From the NCBI GenBank assembly GCA_965218205.1, contig OZ244590.1, positions 620,001 to 684,000 on the forward strand: a stretch of DNA of 64,000 nt. Reading direction: 5' to 3'. A model generated the notes under the pieces. The model was not told where the DNA came from. It did no database searches and worked only from the letters and a program-made list of their open reading frames with translations. The translations under genes and the position numbers were made by a program. Position 1 is the first letter of the stretch, and every line of letters starts with the position of its first letter. Origin of the DNA: CBDDCA01 sp965218205 (lineage in GTDB: Bacteria > Spirochaetota > Spirochaetia > WTKD01 > G963693115). Of this stretch, positions 1 through 8,109 are shown in pieces.

Positions 1-26
1 AAAAGAGAAATCTGTATAAAAGAGAA

Positions 27-215
27 TTAATTAAAATCAATAGTAGGTATTGTAGGTGGTAAATCAAATCTAGCACCATCTATTATTTGTTGGTTTATAC
101 ATATTTGCTCTGTAAAAAAATATTTTAGTGATAATTTTTTCGCATACTGTTTCTTTTCTGATTTTGCTTAAACATCATCAAAGTGGATATAAGTAATATT
201 ACCAATATATTTCAA
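27..215 (-). pseudogene. Possible decayed 3' gene fragment
   Basis: On the minus strand one frame reads about 63 codons with a single internal TAA (168-170) and ends at a TAA at 27-29. The text around the stop looks protein-like (NITYIHFDDV before it, and PPTIPTIDFN at the C-terminus) although the DNA is very AT-rich. There is no ATG and no ribosome binding site, so if real it is a relic of a gene once adjacent to the methyltransferase. I do not recognise the family. It could also be chance coding in low-complexity DNA. Confidence 0.25.
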
Positions 216-227
216 TTAAATATATAC

Positions 228-245
228 TATAATACAAAAAAGGAG
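228..245 (+). promoter_or_regulatory. -10-like box and distant SD before the methyltransferase
   Basis: TATAAT at 228-233 is a perfect -10 hexamer, but no convincing -35 lies 16-18 bases upstream. AAGGAG at 240-245 is followed by the ATG at 264 after 18 bases, an unusually long spacing. The ATG is kept because motif I of the methyltransferase begins only six residues later, as usual in the family. Confidence 0.35.
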
Positions 246-263
246 TAATAAAATTTTTTCTAA

Positions 264-1304
264 ATGAAAATTGAAGCGATTGATTTATTTTGTGGTATTG
301 GAGGGCTTACTTACGGATTATGTAAAGCTGGTATACAAGTGCTTGCTGGGATTGATAATGATGCATCATGTCAATATTCTTATACAAAAAATAATAAAGC
401 AAAATTTATCCATTCAGACATTGCTACATGTAATTTTCAAGACTTAAAAAATTTATATTCAAAAAATAGCCTCAAAATACTTGTAGGTTGTGCTCCTTGT
501 CAACCTTTTTCCTCTCACAGCTTTAAATACAAACAGAAAGTAAAAGACGACAGATGGCATTTGATTGATTACTTTACACAGGCAATGAAAATTATACAAC
601 CTGATATTATTTCTGTTGAAAATGTAAGAGGTTTTACTAAAGCTGATATATTTAGAAAATTCTTAAAGGATGTTGAAGAGATGGGATATGAGATAAATCA
701 AGAAATTGTTTATTGTCCAGATTATGGTATTCCACAAAGAAGATCAAGATTAGTACTGTTAGGTTCTAAATCTAAAATAGGTAAAATTGAAATACCAACA
801 AAAACTCATAACAAAAATACATATTGTACTGTAGAATCTTGTATTAAAGATCTTCCTCAAATAAAATCAGGGGAAAGACATGCTGCAGATCCTCTGCATT
901 ATTCAAAAGGATTGTCTGAAAAAAATATGAAAAGATTACAACAATCAAGGCCAGGGGGAACATGGAAAGATTGGGATAAAACATTACTCCCAAATTGTTA
1001 CAAAAAAGAGACAGGAAAAACATATACTTCAGTGTATGGTCGAATGGAATGGAATAAAGTTGCCCCTACAATTACTACACAATTCTATAATTATGGATCA
1101 GGAAGATTTGGACATCCAGAACAAGATAGAGCACTCTCTTTACGTGAAGGAGCGCTTTTACAAACATTTCCGCATGATTATGATTTTGGCTCTAATATTT
1201 CACTTATACAGATTGGGCGTCATATAGGCAATGCTGTTCCTCCAAAACTAGGAGAAGTAATCGGAAAGCAGATAATAGAACATATAAAAAGAAGGCAATT
1301 ATGA
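264..1304 (+). CDS. DNA (cytosine-5-)-methyltransferase
   Basis: Transfers a methyl group from S-adenosylmethionine to carbon 5 of cytosine in a specific DNA target. The 346 residues contain the family motifs in order: DLFCGIGG at 7-14 (SAM binding), PCQPFS at 78-83 with Cys79 as nucleophile, ENV at 119-121, QRRSR at 158-162, a target-recognition stretch, and IGNAVPP near the C-terminus. Length is normal for a complete enzyme. The stop overlaps the start of the next gene (ATGA at 1301-1304), implying translational coupling to the GHKL-TIR protein. No conventional restriction endonuclease is visible, so it is either the modification half of an unusual system or a self-marking component of a defence module. 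Target sequence cannot be read. Confidence 0.93.
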   Translation: MKIEAIDLFCGIGGLTYGLCKAGIQVLAGIDNDASCQYSYTKNNKAKFIHSDIATCNFQDLKNLYSKNSLKILVGCAPCQPFSSHSFKYKQKVKDDRWHLIDYFTQAMKIIQPDIISVENVRGFTKADIFRKFLKDVEEMGYEINQEIVYCPDYGIPQRRSRLVLLGSKSKIGKIEIPTKTHNKNTYCTVESCIKDLPQIKSGERHAADPLHYSKGLSEKNMKRLQQSRPGGTWKDWDKTLLPNCYKKETGKTYTSVYGRMEWNKVAPTITTQFYNYGSGRFGHPEQDRALSLREGALLQTFPHDYDFGSNISLIQIGRHIGNAVPPKLGEVIGKQIIEHIKRRQL

Positions 1305-3046
1305 ATAAAAAAGCACCGTATACATTTAATTTTTCTTTAGAAGTATTAAATCATTTAGGAAGGGGGTTATATAGAAATTTTGCAACAGTTATTGCAGAAG
1401 CAGTCTCAAATGCATGGGATGCAGAAGCTACGCTTGTAGAAATTACTATTGATAGAAAAAATGAATCTATGATTATCAAAGATAACGGTATAGGTATGAA
1501 TGATAATGATTTTACAAACAAGTTTCTAAGAATAGGATACTCAAGAAGAGAAGATGCATCTAATTGTTCTAAACGCAAAATTCTAGGAAGGAAAGGTATA
1601 GGAAAACTTGCCTTGCTTTCAGTGTCTGAGAAAATAACTATATATTCAAAAAAGAGAGAGTATGGACAAATAGGAGGATATATAGAGAATACAGAATTAG
1701 ATTTTAAAATTAAAGAAGATCAAAGATATGAGCTTGGTAGCATACATGAAGAAAAATTCACGCATGAAGAACATGGTACTATCATTGAATTTGAAAAAAT
1801 TAAGCCATCTATAAATGATCCTGAAATCATAAAAACATATCTTGCTATATTGTTCAATTTTTCATTTTCTTCTGGGAATGAAAAATTTATAATAGAAGTG
1901 AATGAAAACACAATTTCTAGAGATAATTTACAACAATTAAATGAGACAACTGAGTTTTTATGGACATATAATTTAGAAACATCAATAACAAAGAAATTAT
2001 TAAAACCATTTAAGTCTTTAAAGAAAAATAAAGAAGGAAAACAAGCAGAATCACATATTAAAGGATATGTAGCTTCTGTAGAAAAACCCCGCGACTTAAA
2101 AATTCATGGAACAGGAGGAGAATTTAAGGCAGGTTTACACTTATTTGTGAATGGGAGATTACGACAAGAAAATATATTTAACGATATTTCTTCACAAAGG
2201 GTAGTAGAAAGTTATCTTTATGGAGAAATTCATGTAGATAATTTTGATGAAGGAAAAGATATATTCACTAGCAATCGTGAAGGTATTTTGAAAGATGATA
2301 AAAGATACCAATCTTTTTTAGAAGAATTAAAAAAAATACAATCAGAAATCTTAGCAGATTGGGATGAATGGCGAAGCTCAAAACATAAAAAAACCATAGA
2401 AGAAGTTATACCTGAATTTTCAAACTTACGTCTAGAAAAACAAAAGGCTATACATACATTTCTTAAATACAAAGAAGATGATGGATTAAAACAAAAATTT
2501 AAAGAAAATTTTTTAAAAACAGTGATACCAAAACCATCAAGCAAAAAAATTTTAATTAGTCATTCTTCAGAGAACCAAAAAGAAGCAGAATTTATTTATA
2601 AAATATTTAAGTATTGTGGTTTTAGTGCAGATGAAATACTGTATACTAATTCTGCCACAGATGTCAAAGCTCGACTGCCTACAGGGGTAAATATATTTGA
2701 CTATATTAGAGAATTTTTTATTCAAGATTGGATAAAGAAGCCTTATATTTTCTTTATTCTAAGTAAAGAGTTTGAAAGTAGTTGGTTTGCTTGTTTAGAG
2801 GCTGGAGCTACTTGGGTAATTAATTCCGATCATTCAATAGCTGTTTTGGAACATTATAAGCCTAAAGATCCATTAAATTCAAAAAAACAGTTATACATGG
2901 AATTAAATAGCAAGAAAATTGATACACTAAACTTTTTTCAAATTTTTGAGAAAATATGCCATCACTTTAATAAAGATATTGAACAAGATAGTTTTGAAAA
3001 GAAACTTAAAGAGTTGTATGAAGAGTATAAAAGAAATATACCTTAA
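1301..3046 (+). CDS. GHKL (MORC/MutL-like) ATPase with C-terminal TIR-like domain
   Basis: 581 residues. The N-terminal half carries the Bergerat-fold ATP site: E33-x3-N37-x2-D40 (EAVSNAWD), DNGIGM at 61-66, GRKGIGK at 96-102, and SNREGI near 324-329 in the following S5-like region. This matches the MORC/MutL class known to accompany restriction-modification genes. A charged linker (about 340-410) leads to a C-terminal TIR-like domain at about 415-555, opening KKILISHSSENQ and containing SSWFACLEAGA with Glu500 placed like the catalytic Glu of NAD-consuming TIRs. It is coupled by a 4-base overlap to the cytosine methyltransferase. Inference: an anti-phage sensor/effector in which the ATPase reads DNA or methylation state and the TIR kills or stalls the cell. 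The exact function is not demonstrated. Confidence 0.8.
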   Translation: MNKKAPYTFNFSLEVLNHLGRGLYRNFATVIAEAVSNAWDAEATLVEITIDRKNESMIIKDNGIGMNDNDFTNKFLRIGYSRREDASNCSKRKILGRKGIGKLALLSVSEKITIYSKKREYGQIGGYIENTELDFKIKEDQRYELGSIHEEKFTHEEHGTIIEFEKIKPSINDPEIIKTYLAILFNFSFSSGNEKFIIEVNENTISRDNLQQLNETTEFLWTYNLETSITKKLLKPFKSLKKNKEGKQAESHIKGYVASVEKPRDLKIHGTGGEFKAGLHLFVNGRLRQENIFNDISSQRVVESYLYGEIHVDNFDEGKDIFTSNREGILKDDKRYQSFLEELKKIQSEILADWDEWRSSKHKKTIEEVIPEFSNLRLEKQKAIHTFLKYKEDDGLKQKFKENFLKTVIPKPSSKKILISHSSENQKEAEFIYKIFKYCGFSADEILYTNSATDVKARLPTGVNIFDYIREFFIQDWIKKPYIFFILSKEFESSWFACLEAGATWVINSDHSIAVLEHYKPKDPLNSKKQLYMELNSKKIDTLNFFQIFEKICHHFNKDIEQDSFEKKLKELYEEYKRNIP

Positions 3047-3249
3047 AAAGCTACCTCATTTCTTTTAAAAGATACCAAAAAAAGTAATGTTTTTTGTAAC
3101 ATAAAGAAAATACTCAGATATAAGAAACTTTGTAGTATAAATATGTATTATACTTAATTTGTACTGTATCTAGGTTAGTATTGTATATAGTTCCCTATAA
3201 CATCTTAATTGATTTGTTCTTCTAAAGTAATATATCAATCTCAACAGCA

Positions 3250-3675
3250 TTAAAAACTAAACAGTTGGGAAAAGATGAGCGAAAATCCTGTCAATGTAAT
3301 AGCAAAGTGTATGCCTAATATCCAATATATAGTTTTGATATTTGAATTTACACTATTTATTTTTTCTGTCATACTGGTATTTACACTATTTATTCTTTCT
3401 GTCATACTGGTATTTACGCTATTTATTCTTTCTGTCATGCTGGTATTTACGCTATTTATTTTTTCTGTCATGCTGGTGTTTACGCTATCTATTCTTTCTG
3501 CCATACTATTCATTCTTTCTGTCATGCTGATGTTTACGCTATCTATTCTTTCTACCATACTTGTGTGAATACTATTCATCTTTTCTGTCATACTGTTCAT
3601 TTTTTCTAAAAGCATATCATAGTGAGTTGCTGGTGCATCAATTGATATATAATCAGTATTTTCTGTATCGTTCAT
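3250..3675 (-). CDS. Repeat-containing coiled-coil protein with C-terminal membrane anchor
   Basis: 141 residues. After a short N-terminus (about 1-20) the protein consists of repeats of the 11-residue unit M-T-E-[RK]-I-N-S-V-N-T-S with variants, to about residue 110. These predict a continuous hendecad coiled coil. A hydrophobic segment (about 118-138, IYWILGIHFAITLTGFSLIF) ends the protein, so it is tail-anchored. No signal peptide. The plan (11-residue repeats plus C-terminal transmembrane helix) resembles Borrelia Bdr proteins and phage-linked DUF1640-type proteins, but I see no diagnostic motif and homology is not claimed. The repeat DNA could change copy number in frame. The reverse-strand open frames here are shadows. 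Confidence 0.6.
   Translation of the reverse strand: MNDTENTDYISIDAPATHYDMLLEKMNSMTEKMNSIHTSMVERIDSVNISMTERMNSMAERIDSVNTSMTEKINSVNTSMTERINSVNTSMTERINSVNTSMTEKINSVNSNIKTIYWILGIHFAITLTGFSLIFSQLFSF
3363..3560. repeat. 33-bp tandem repeats within the coiled-coil gene
   Basis: About six imperfect copies of a 33-base unit, recognisable by TTTCTGTCAT followed by TGGTATTTACGCTATTTATT and variants. The period is a multiple of three, so gain or loss of a unit keeps the minus-strand gene in frame and only alters coiled-coil length. Confidence 0.8.
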
Positions 3676-3773
3676 ACTTCTATGATACCATATTTTCCAC
3701 CACTTGATTGCGATTTTAAGCGTTACATTGAAATTTTAATTACTCATTTTTCCTATTATTTCGATAATAGTAC

Positions 3774-3821
3774 AGTATAATTACTGTCATGGATTTTGGG
3801 GGTTCATACGAGATGGTAAAA
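3774..3821 (+). repeat. Solo end of the IS481-like element
   Basis: These 48 bases are identical to 44611-44658, the right end of the complete IS element in this window (core TTTTGGGGGTTCATACGAGA then TGGTAAAA). No transposase and no matching left end are present here, so it is a relic or a solo end. It lies 23 bases upstream of the rpsL -35 box. Confidence 0.75.
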
Positions 3822-3844
3822 CTACAATTTTTTTCTAAAAACAC

Positions 3845-3873
3845 TTTACAATTTTTCTAGAACATAGTACAAT
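3845..3873 (+). promoter_or_regulatory. Promoter of rpsL-rpsG
   Basis: TTTACA (3845-3850), 17-base spacer, TACAAT (3868-3873): a good sigma-70-type promoter about 77 bases upstream of the rpsL start. It sits just downstream of the solo IS end, so everything needed to express the gene lies between that relic and the start. Confidence 0.65.
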
Positions 3874-3950
3874 AGAGAAATCTAAAGCAAAGTATAAAAA
3901 GTTTTAGATAAAATACAATAAAGGAATATCATAAAAGGAATATAAGATAC

Positions 3951-4325
3951 ATGCCAACAATCAATCAATTGGTTCGACAAGGAAGAAAGAAAACTACTAA
4001 AAAGACGAAATCTCCTGCATTGCAGGAATGTCCTCAAAAGCGGGGAGTCTGTACTCGTGTTATGACAGTCACTCCTAAAAAACCTAACTCTGCACTGCGG
4101 AAAGTAGCGCGTATTCGCCTTACTAACGGTATAGAAGTAACAGGCTATGTTCCAGGCGAAGGGCATAATCTTCAAGAGCACTCTGTTGTGCTTATTCGTG
4201 GAGGGAGAGTAAAAGATTTACCAGGGGTTCGTTATCATATAGTAAGAGGAGCAAAAGATCTTCTTGGAGTAGAAAAAAGAAATCGTGGACGTTCAAAATA
4301 TGGAACGAAAAAACCAAAGGCGTAA
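3951..4325 (+). CDS. rpsL: 30S ribosomal protein S12
   Basis: Decoding-centre protein of the small subunit; 124 residues, normal length. Unmistakable S12 text: PTINQLVRQGRKK at the start, TPKKPNSALRK in the middle and GRVKDLPGVRYH. The two lysines where streptomycin-resistance changes usually occur (in TPKKPNS and in RVKDLPG) are unmodified, so a drug-sensitive ribosome is expected at this site. First gene of a two-gene unit with rpsG, 28 bases downstream. The upstream SD is weak. Confidence 0.98.
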   Translation: MPTINQLVRQGRKKTTKKTKSPALQECPQKRGVCTRVMTVTPKKPNSALRKVARIRLTNGIEVTGYVPGEGHNLQEHSVVLIRGGRVKDLPGVRYHIVRGAKDLLGVEKRNRGRSKYGTKKPKA

Positions 4326-4353
4326 TTGCACATAAAAAAAATGGACAAAAAAT

Positions 4354-4824
4354 ATGAGTAAAAAATACAGTAAAGCACCAATATCGTATGAAGCCGATTA
4401 TAAGTATAAAGACGCAGTTTTGTCTAAACTTATCAATACACTTATGTGGCAAGGAAAGAAAGCAACATCAATACGCATTGTGTATGATTCGCTTGATTTT
4501 TTGAAAACAAAAATTGATGCTAACCCTCTTGAAACATTTCATAAGGCCATTGATAACATTAAGCCTGAGTTAGAAGTGAAATCAAGGAGAGTGGGAGGAG
4601 CTACCTACCAAATTCCTATGGAAATAAGTGCTAATAGAAAACAAGCCCTTGCTCTTCGTTGGATTATTATGGGAGCAAGAAAACGCAGTGGTAAATCTAT
4701 GGCACAAAAGCTGGGCAACGAGCTTTTAGATGCATTTAATTCCACTGGTGTAGCATTTAAGAAGAAAGAAGAAACGCATAGAACAGCAGAAGCAAATAAG
4801 GCATTTTCGCACTATCGTTGGTAG
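4354..4824 (+). CDS. rpsG: 30S ribosomal protein S7
   Basis: Nucleates assembly of the 30S head and contacts mRNA and tRNA at the E site. 156 residues, full length; typical core MWQGKK, then RVGGATYQIPMEI and the C-terminal KAFSHYRW. Follows rpsL as in most bacteria. In the common str operon fusA would come next, but here tuf follows after a 284-base gap with its own promoter. No strong SD precedes the ATG, so translation may be coupled to rpsL. Confidence 0.98.
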   Translation: MSKKYSKAPISYEADYKYKDAVLSKLINTLMWQGKKATSIRIVYDSLDFLKTKIDANPLETFHKAIDNIKPELEVKSRRVGGATYQIPMEISANRKQALALRWIIMGARKRSGKSMAQKLGNELLDAFNSTGVAFKKKEETHRTAEANKAFSHYRW

Positions 4825-4875
4825 TGTAGCCATTGCTATGATTGTTATATGCTATACTTATAAATTATAAAGAAC

Positions 4876-4904
4876 TTGTCATAGTATACTGTGTATGCTA
4901 TAAT
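4876..4904 (+). promoter_or_regulatory. Promoter of tuf / S10-spc-alpha block
   Basis: TTGTCA (4876-4881), exactly 17 bases, TATAAT (4899-4904). This is the strongest promoter-like pair in the gap between rpsG and tuf and would give a leader of roughly 200 bases. It probably drives tuf and much of the ribosomal block downstream. Confidence 0.7.
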
Positions 4905-4913
4905 AAGTTATTG

Positions 4914-4942
4914 CATTACTATTATAGTTTGTAATAGTAATG
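4914..4942 (+). promoter_or_regulatory. Hairpin at the 5' end of the tuf leader
   Basis: CATTACTATTA (4914-4924) pairs perfectly with TAATAGTAATG (4932-4942) across a 7-base loop. It begins about ten bases after the -10 box, so it would form the very 5' end of the transcript. No U tract follows, so it is not a terminator. A role in mRNA stabilisation or leader regulation is possible. Confidence 0.5.
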
Positions 4943-5108
4943 ATATGTTATTATTAAAAGCAGGTTCTGATGCTTAGTCGTATGTTATGGTATCAGATAA
5001 CGGTTTTTTCAATGTCTCGATTTTGTATTTCTGACAAAAGAGAAGCCGTATTGTTTTTTTTGAATTTATTTTGCTATTAAAGCAATTAAAAACTTAAGGA
5101 GGCTGCAT

Positions 5109-6302
5109 ATGGCAGAAAAAGCAAAATTTGAACGTAATAAACCTCACGTAAATGTAGGTACTATTGGGCATGTAGATCATGGAAAAACTACCCTGACTGC
5201 AGCAATTTCCATGTATAGTGCAAAAGCAATGGGATCGAAAGCATTGAAATATGAAGATATTGATAATGCACCTGAAGAAAAAGCAAGAGGTATCACTATA
5301 AATACTCGACACATAGAGTATGAAACCCCAAACCGTCATTATGCTCACGTAGACTGTCCAGGTCACGCAGACTATATTAAAAATATGATTACTGGGGCAG
5401 CTCAGATGGATGGTGCTGTACTTGTAGTATCTGCACCAGATGGAGCAATGTCTCAAACAAGAGAGCATATTCTTCTTGCACGACAAGTAGGTGTACCTAA
5501 GATTATTGTGTTTTTGAACAAAACAGACCTTGTTGATGATGAGGAAATGGTAGAATTGGTAGAAGAAGAAATTAGAGAAATACTAAGTTCATATGATTTT
5601 CCAGGTGATGAAATTCCAATTATTAAAGGAAGTGCGTTTCAAGCAATGGAAAATATGGAAGATGAATCTAAGACAAAAGCAATAGATGATTTGCTTAAAG
5701 CTATGGATGAATATTTTCCTGTTCCTGAAAGAGATGTAGAAAAGCCATTTCTTATGCCTATAGAGGACATATTCTCTATTCAAGGACGTGGTACTGTAGT
5801 TACAGGAAGAGTTGAACTTGGAAAGATCAATACAAGTGATGAAATTGAAATTGTAGGTATACGCGAAACACGTAAAGCAGTATGTACTGGTGTTGAAATG
5901 TTTAATAAGATTCTTGATGAAGGGCAAGCAGGTGATAATGTAGGATTACTGCTTCGTGGTGTTGATAAAGATGAAGTAGAACGAGGGCAAGTTGTTGCTA
6001 AACCAGGTTCTATCACTCCTCATACAAAATTTAAGGGGCAAATCTATGTTCTCAGTAAAGAAGAAGGAGGAAGGCATACTAATTTTACAAGCGGGTATCG
6101 TCCACAATTTTATTTTAGAACTACTGACGTAACAGGAGAGATAGTTCTTTCTGGTGGAACGGAAATAGTATTGCCTGGTGATAATACTGAAATTGAAGTA
6201 ACGCTTATTAAGCCTATTGCTATGGACAAAGGGCTGCGTTTTGCAATTCGTGAAGGCGGAAGAACAGTAGCAAGTGGTCAAGTAACTGATATTCTTGAAT
6301 AA
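5109..6302 (+). CDS. tuf: Elongation factor Tu
   Basis: GTPase that delivers aminoacyl-tRNA to the ribosome. 397 residues, full length, with a strong SD (AAGGAGG, 5097-5103). G1 is GHVDHGKTT near residue 19, the switch region has ARGITINTRH, G3 is DCPGHADY, and G4 is NKTDLVD (Thr in place of the more common Cys). Domains 2 and 3 follow with IEDIFSIQGRGTVVTGRVE and the C-terminal REGGRTVASGQV. Placed directly before rpsJ, an arrangement seen in other spirochaetes, without fusA. Confidence 0.98.
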   Translation: MAEKAKFERNKPHVNVGTIGHVDHGKTTLTAAISMYSAKAMGSKALKYEDIDNAPEEKARGITINTRHIEYETPNRHYAHVDCPGHADYIKNMITGAAQMDGAVLVVSAPDGAMSQTREHILLARQVGVPKIIVFLNKTDLVDDEEMVELVEEEIREILSSYDFPGDEIPIIKGSAFQAMENMEDESKTKAIDDLLKAMDEYFPVPERDVEKPFLMPIEDIFSIQGRGTVVTGRVELGKINTSDEIEIVGIRETRKAVCTGVEMFNKILDEGQAGDNVGLLLRGVDKDEVERGQVVAKPGSITPHTKFKGQIYVLSKEEGGRHTNFTSGYRPQFYFRTTDVTGEIVLSGGTEIVLPGDNTEIEVTLIKPIAMDKGLRFAIREGGRTVASGQVTDILE

Positions 6303-6309
6303 GAAAATA

Positions 6310-6340
6310 TTGTGCATGCTCTTTATAGAAGCATGCACAA
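6310..6340 (+). terminator. Stem-loop between tuf and rpsJ
   Basis: TTGTGCATGCT (6310-6320) and AGCATGCACAA (6330-6340) form a perfect 11-bp stem with a 9-base loop eight bases after the tuf stop. There is no run of T after it, so it is more likely a processing or attenuating hairpin that lowers expression of the ribosomal genes relative to tuf than a full intrinsic terminator. Confidence 0.5.
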
Positions 6341-6390
6341 GTTATATATAAATATGTATAAAGATAGTAATACACAATAAGGAAGAGGAT

Positions 6391-6699
6391 ATGGATAATC
6401 AACGTTTTAGAGTAAAGCTGAAATCATTTGATTCGAAATTGGCAGATATAGGTGCAAAAAGTATAGTTGAGTCAGTAAAAAAATTAGGAGCTGGAGTTGT
6501 TGGGCCTATTCCTCTTCCAACAAAAATAGAGAAATTTACAGTATTGCGCTCACCTCATGTAAATAAAAAATCTCGTGAGCAGTTTGAGATGAGAACTTTT
6601 ACTCGTCTCATTGATGTAATGGATCCAAGTCCTGAGGTAATGAATGCTTTGCAGAAATTGGATATACCTGCTGGGGTAGAAGTGCAGGTAAAACAGTAA
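6391..6699 (+). CDS. rpsJ: 30S ribosomal protein S10
   Basis: Small-subunit head protein, also the NusE antitermination partner of NusB. 102 residues; typical VGPIPLPTKIEKFTVLRSPH and SREQFEMRTFTRLIDV. First gene of the S10-type cluster, 88 bases after tuf with a purine-rich SD (GGAAGAGG). No separate strong promoter is obvious, so it is probably co-transcribed with tuf through the intervening hairpin. Confidence 0.98.
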   Translation: MDNQRFRVKLKSFDSKLADIGAKSIVESVKKLGAGVVGPIPLPTKIEKFTVLRSPHVNKKSREQFEMRTFTRLIDVMDPSPEVMNALQKLDIPAGVEVQVKQ

Positions 6700-6759
6700 A
6701 CTAAAAGGATAGAGGATGGTATGTATGTGCATCATATCATCAATACATAAGGTATGTCT

Positions 6760-7452
6760 ATGAGTAATATGAAAGAGTTGTATGCAAAAAAAATAGGAAT
6801 GACACAGATATTTGATGATAAAGGAAAAGTCATACCTGTAACTATCATTAGTGTTGAGCCAAATGTGGTAGTAAGTGAACGTACAGAAGAAAAAAATGGA
6901 TATTCTGCTAAAATTCTTTCTGCTTTTAAGAAAAAAGCAGCATTGCTAAACAAACCACAGCTAGGGTATTTTTCTGACGAAATTGAAAGTCGTTCTGTAT
7001 TATTTGAAAGCAAAGGCTTTGAAGATAAGAACATTGGTGATGAAATTGGAGTTGAAATTTTTGAGTACGTGACATATGTAGATGTTAGTGGACGTGCAAA
7101 AGGAAGAGGTTATCAAGGAGTAATGAAACGACATGGTGCACATGGAGGTCCAGCAGGGCATGGTTCTAAATTTCATAGACACATAGGTTCTTCAGGACAA
7201 TCTGCCGATCCATCTCGAAAAAGAAAAGGAACGAAAGGTGCAGGGAGAATGGGTAATAATACGGTTACTCTTCAGAATATGCGAGTAATTAGTATTGATA
7301 AAGAATATAATCGTTTATTGATACAAGGTTCTGTGCCAGGAGCAGTAAATGCACCTATTCGTATTAGACCATCAGTGAAGAAAGTGGTGCATAGTATAGA
7401 ACATAACAGTATAGAAAATAACAGTATAGGCAATAACAAAGAAGTGGAGTAA
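6760..7452 (+). CDS. rplC: 50S ribosomal protein L3
   Basis: Large-subunit protein next to the peptidyl-transferase centre. 230 residues from this start; family text YAKKIGMTQIFD, GRGYQGVMKRHG and GAGRMGNNTVT. Three in-frame ATGs occur (6754, 6760, 6769). 6760 is chosen because AAGG at 6749-6752 lies seven bases upstream, while 6754 would be too close. The C-terminus has an unusual low-complexity tail of repeated Asn-Ser-Ile units (HNSIENNSIGNN), encoded by an approximately 15-bp near-repeat, which is not part of the conserved fold. Confidence 0.95.
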   Translation: MSNMKELYAKKIGMTQIFDDKGKVIPVTIISVEPNVVVSERTEEKNGYSAKILSAFKKKAALLNKPQLGYFSDEIESRSVLFESKGFEDKNIGDEIGVEIFEYVTYVDVSGRAKGRGYQGVMKRHGAHGGPAGHGSKFHRHIGSSGQSADPSRKRKGTKGAGRMGNNTVTLQNMRVISIDKEYNRLLIQGSVPGAVNAPIRIRPSVKKVVHSIEHNSIENNSIGNNKEVE

Positions 7453-7455
7453 TGA

Positions 7456-8109
7456 ATGAATCTTGAAGTGATAAGTAGTAATGGAGTAATAGTGGAGTCA
7501 GTAGAGCTAAACGATACAGTGTTTGCTTCTAAAATTAGTGAAGGCTCTATATACTATGCTTTGAAAAATCAATTAGCAAATGCTCGACAAGGAACAGCTG
7601 CAACGAAAGGGCGTAGTGATGTAAATTATTCAAATCGAAAGCCTTGGCGACAAAAAGGCACAGGGCGAGCTCGTGCAGGAAGTAGGCGTTCACCAATATG
7701 GGTAGGCGGAGGAACTGTTTTTGGTCCACAGCCTCGTGATTATAGTGTTACTTTGCCAAAAAAAATTCGTAATGTAGCGTATCGTAGTTTGTTTTCAAAA
7801 AAAATTCAGGATAAACAGTTGCGAGTTATTGATTTTAATGAGCAATTACTAAATACAAAAACGAAAGAATTTTATGAAAGAATTATATCTTTTAATGTAG
7901 AAAAAACGCCTATGATATTTATCATTTCCGATGATAATGCACAGCTTAAAAAGGTTGCAAGAAATATTCCATGGATAAAAGTGTTTACTTTTAATAAGTT
8001 GGAAATAAAATCATTGCTTTACAGTAAATTAATTTTGATAACAAAAGATGCTATTATAAAATTAAATGATTTTTTAGATAAGGAGAAAAGATATGCAAAA
8101 GTATCCTGA
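7456..8109 (+). CDS. rplD: 50S ribosomal protein L4
   Basis: Binds 23S rRNA and lines the exit tunnel; in some bacteria it autoregulates the S10 operon. 217 residues with SDVNYSNRKPWRQKGTGRAR and GGGTVFGPQPRDY, the tunnel-loop region. GTGGAG six bases upstream of this ATG favours it over the ATG at 7452. Its 3' end overlaps rplW by 17 bases, so the two are translationally coupled. Confidence 0.96.
   Translation: MNLEVISSNGVIVESVELNDTVFASKISEGSIYYALKNQLANARQGTAATKGRSDVNYSNRKPWRQKGTGRARAGSRRSPIWVGGGTVFGPQPRDYSVTLPKKIRNVAYRSLFSKKIQDKQLRVIDFNEQLLNTKTKEFYERIISFNVEKTPMIFIISDDNAQLKKVARNIPWIKVFTFNKLEIKSLLYSKLILITKDAIIKLNDFLDKEKRYAKVS

Noticed and set aside
3275..3568. Plus-strand open frames in the 33-bp repeat region
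   Set aside because: The minus-strand reading has a coherent coiled coil plus membrane helix; the plus-strand frames are hydrophobic repeats without an SD.
7381..7452. Contingency-type repeats in rplC
   Set aside because: The 15-bp near-repeats are in frame, few, and at the end of an essential gene; no switching is expected.
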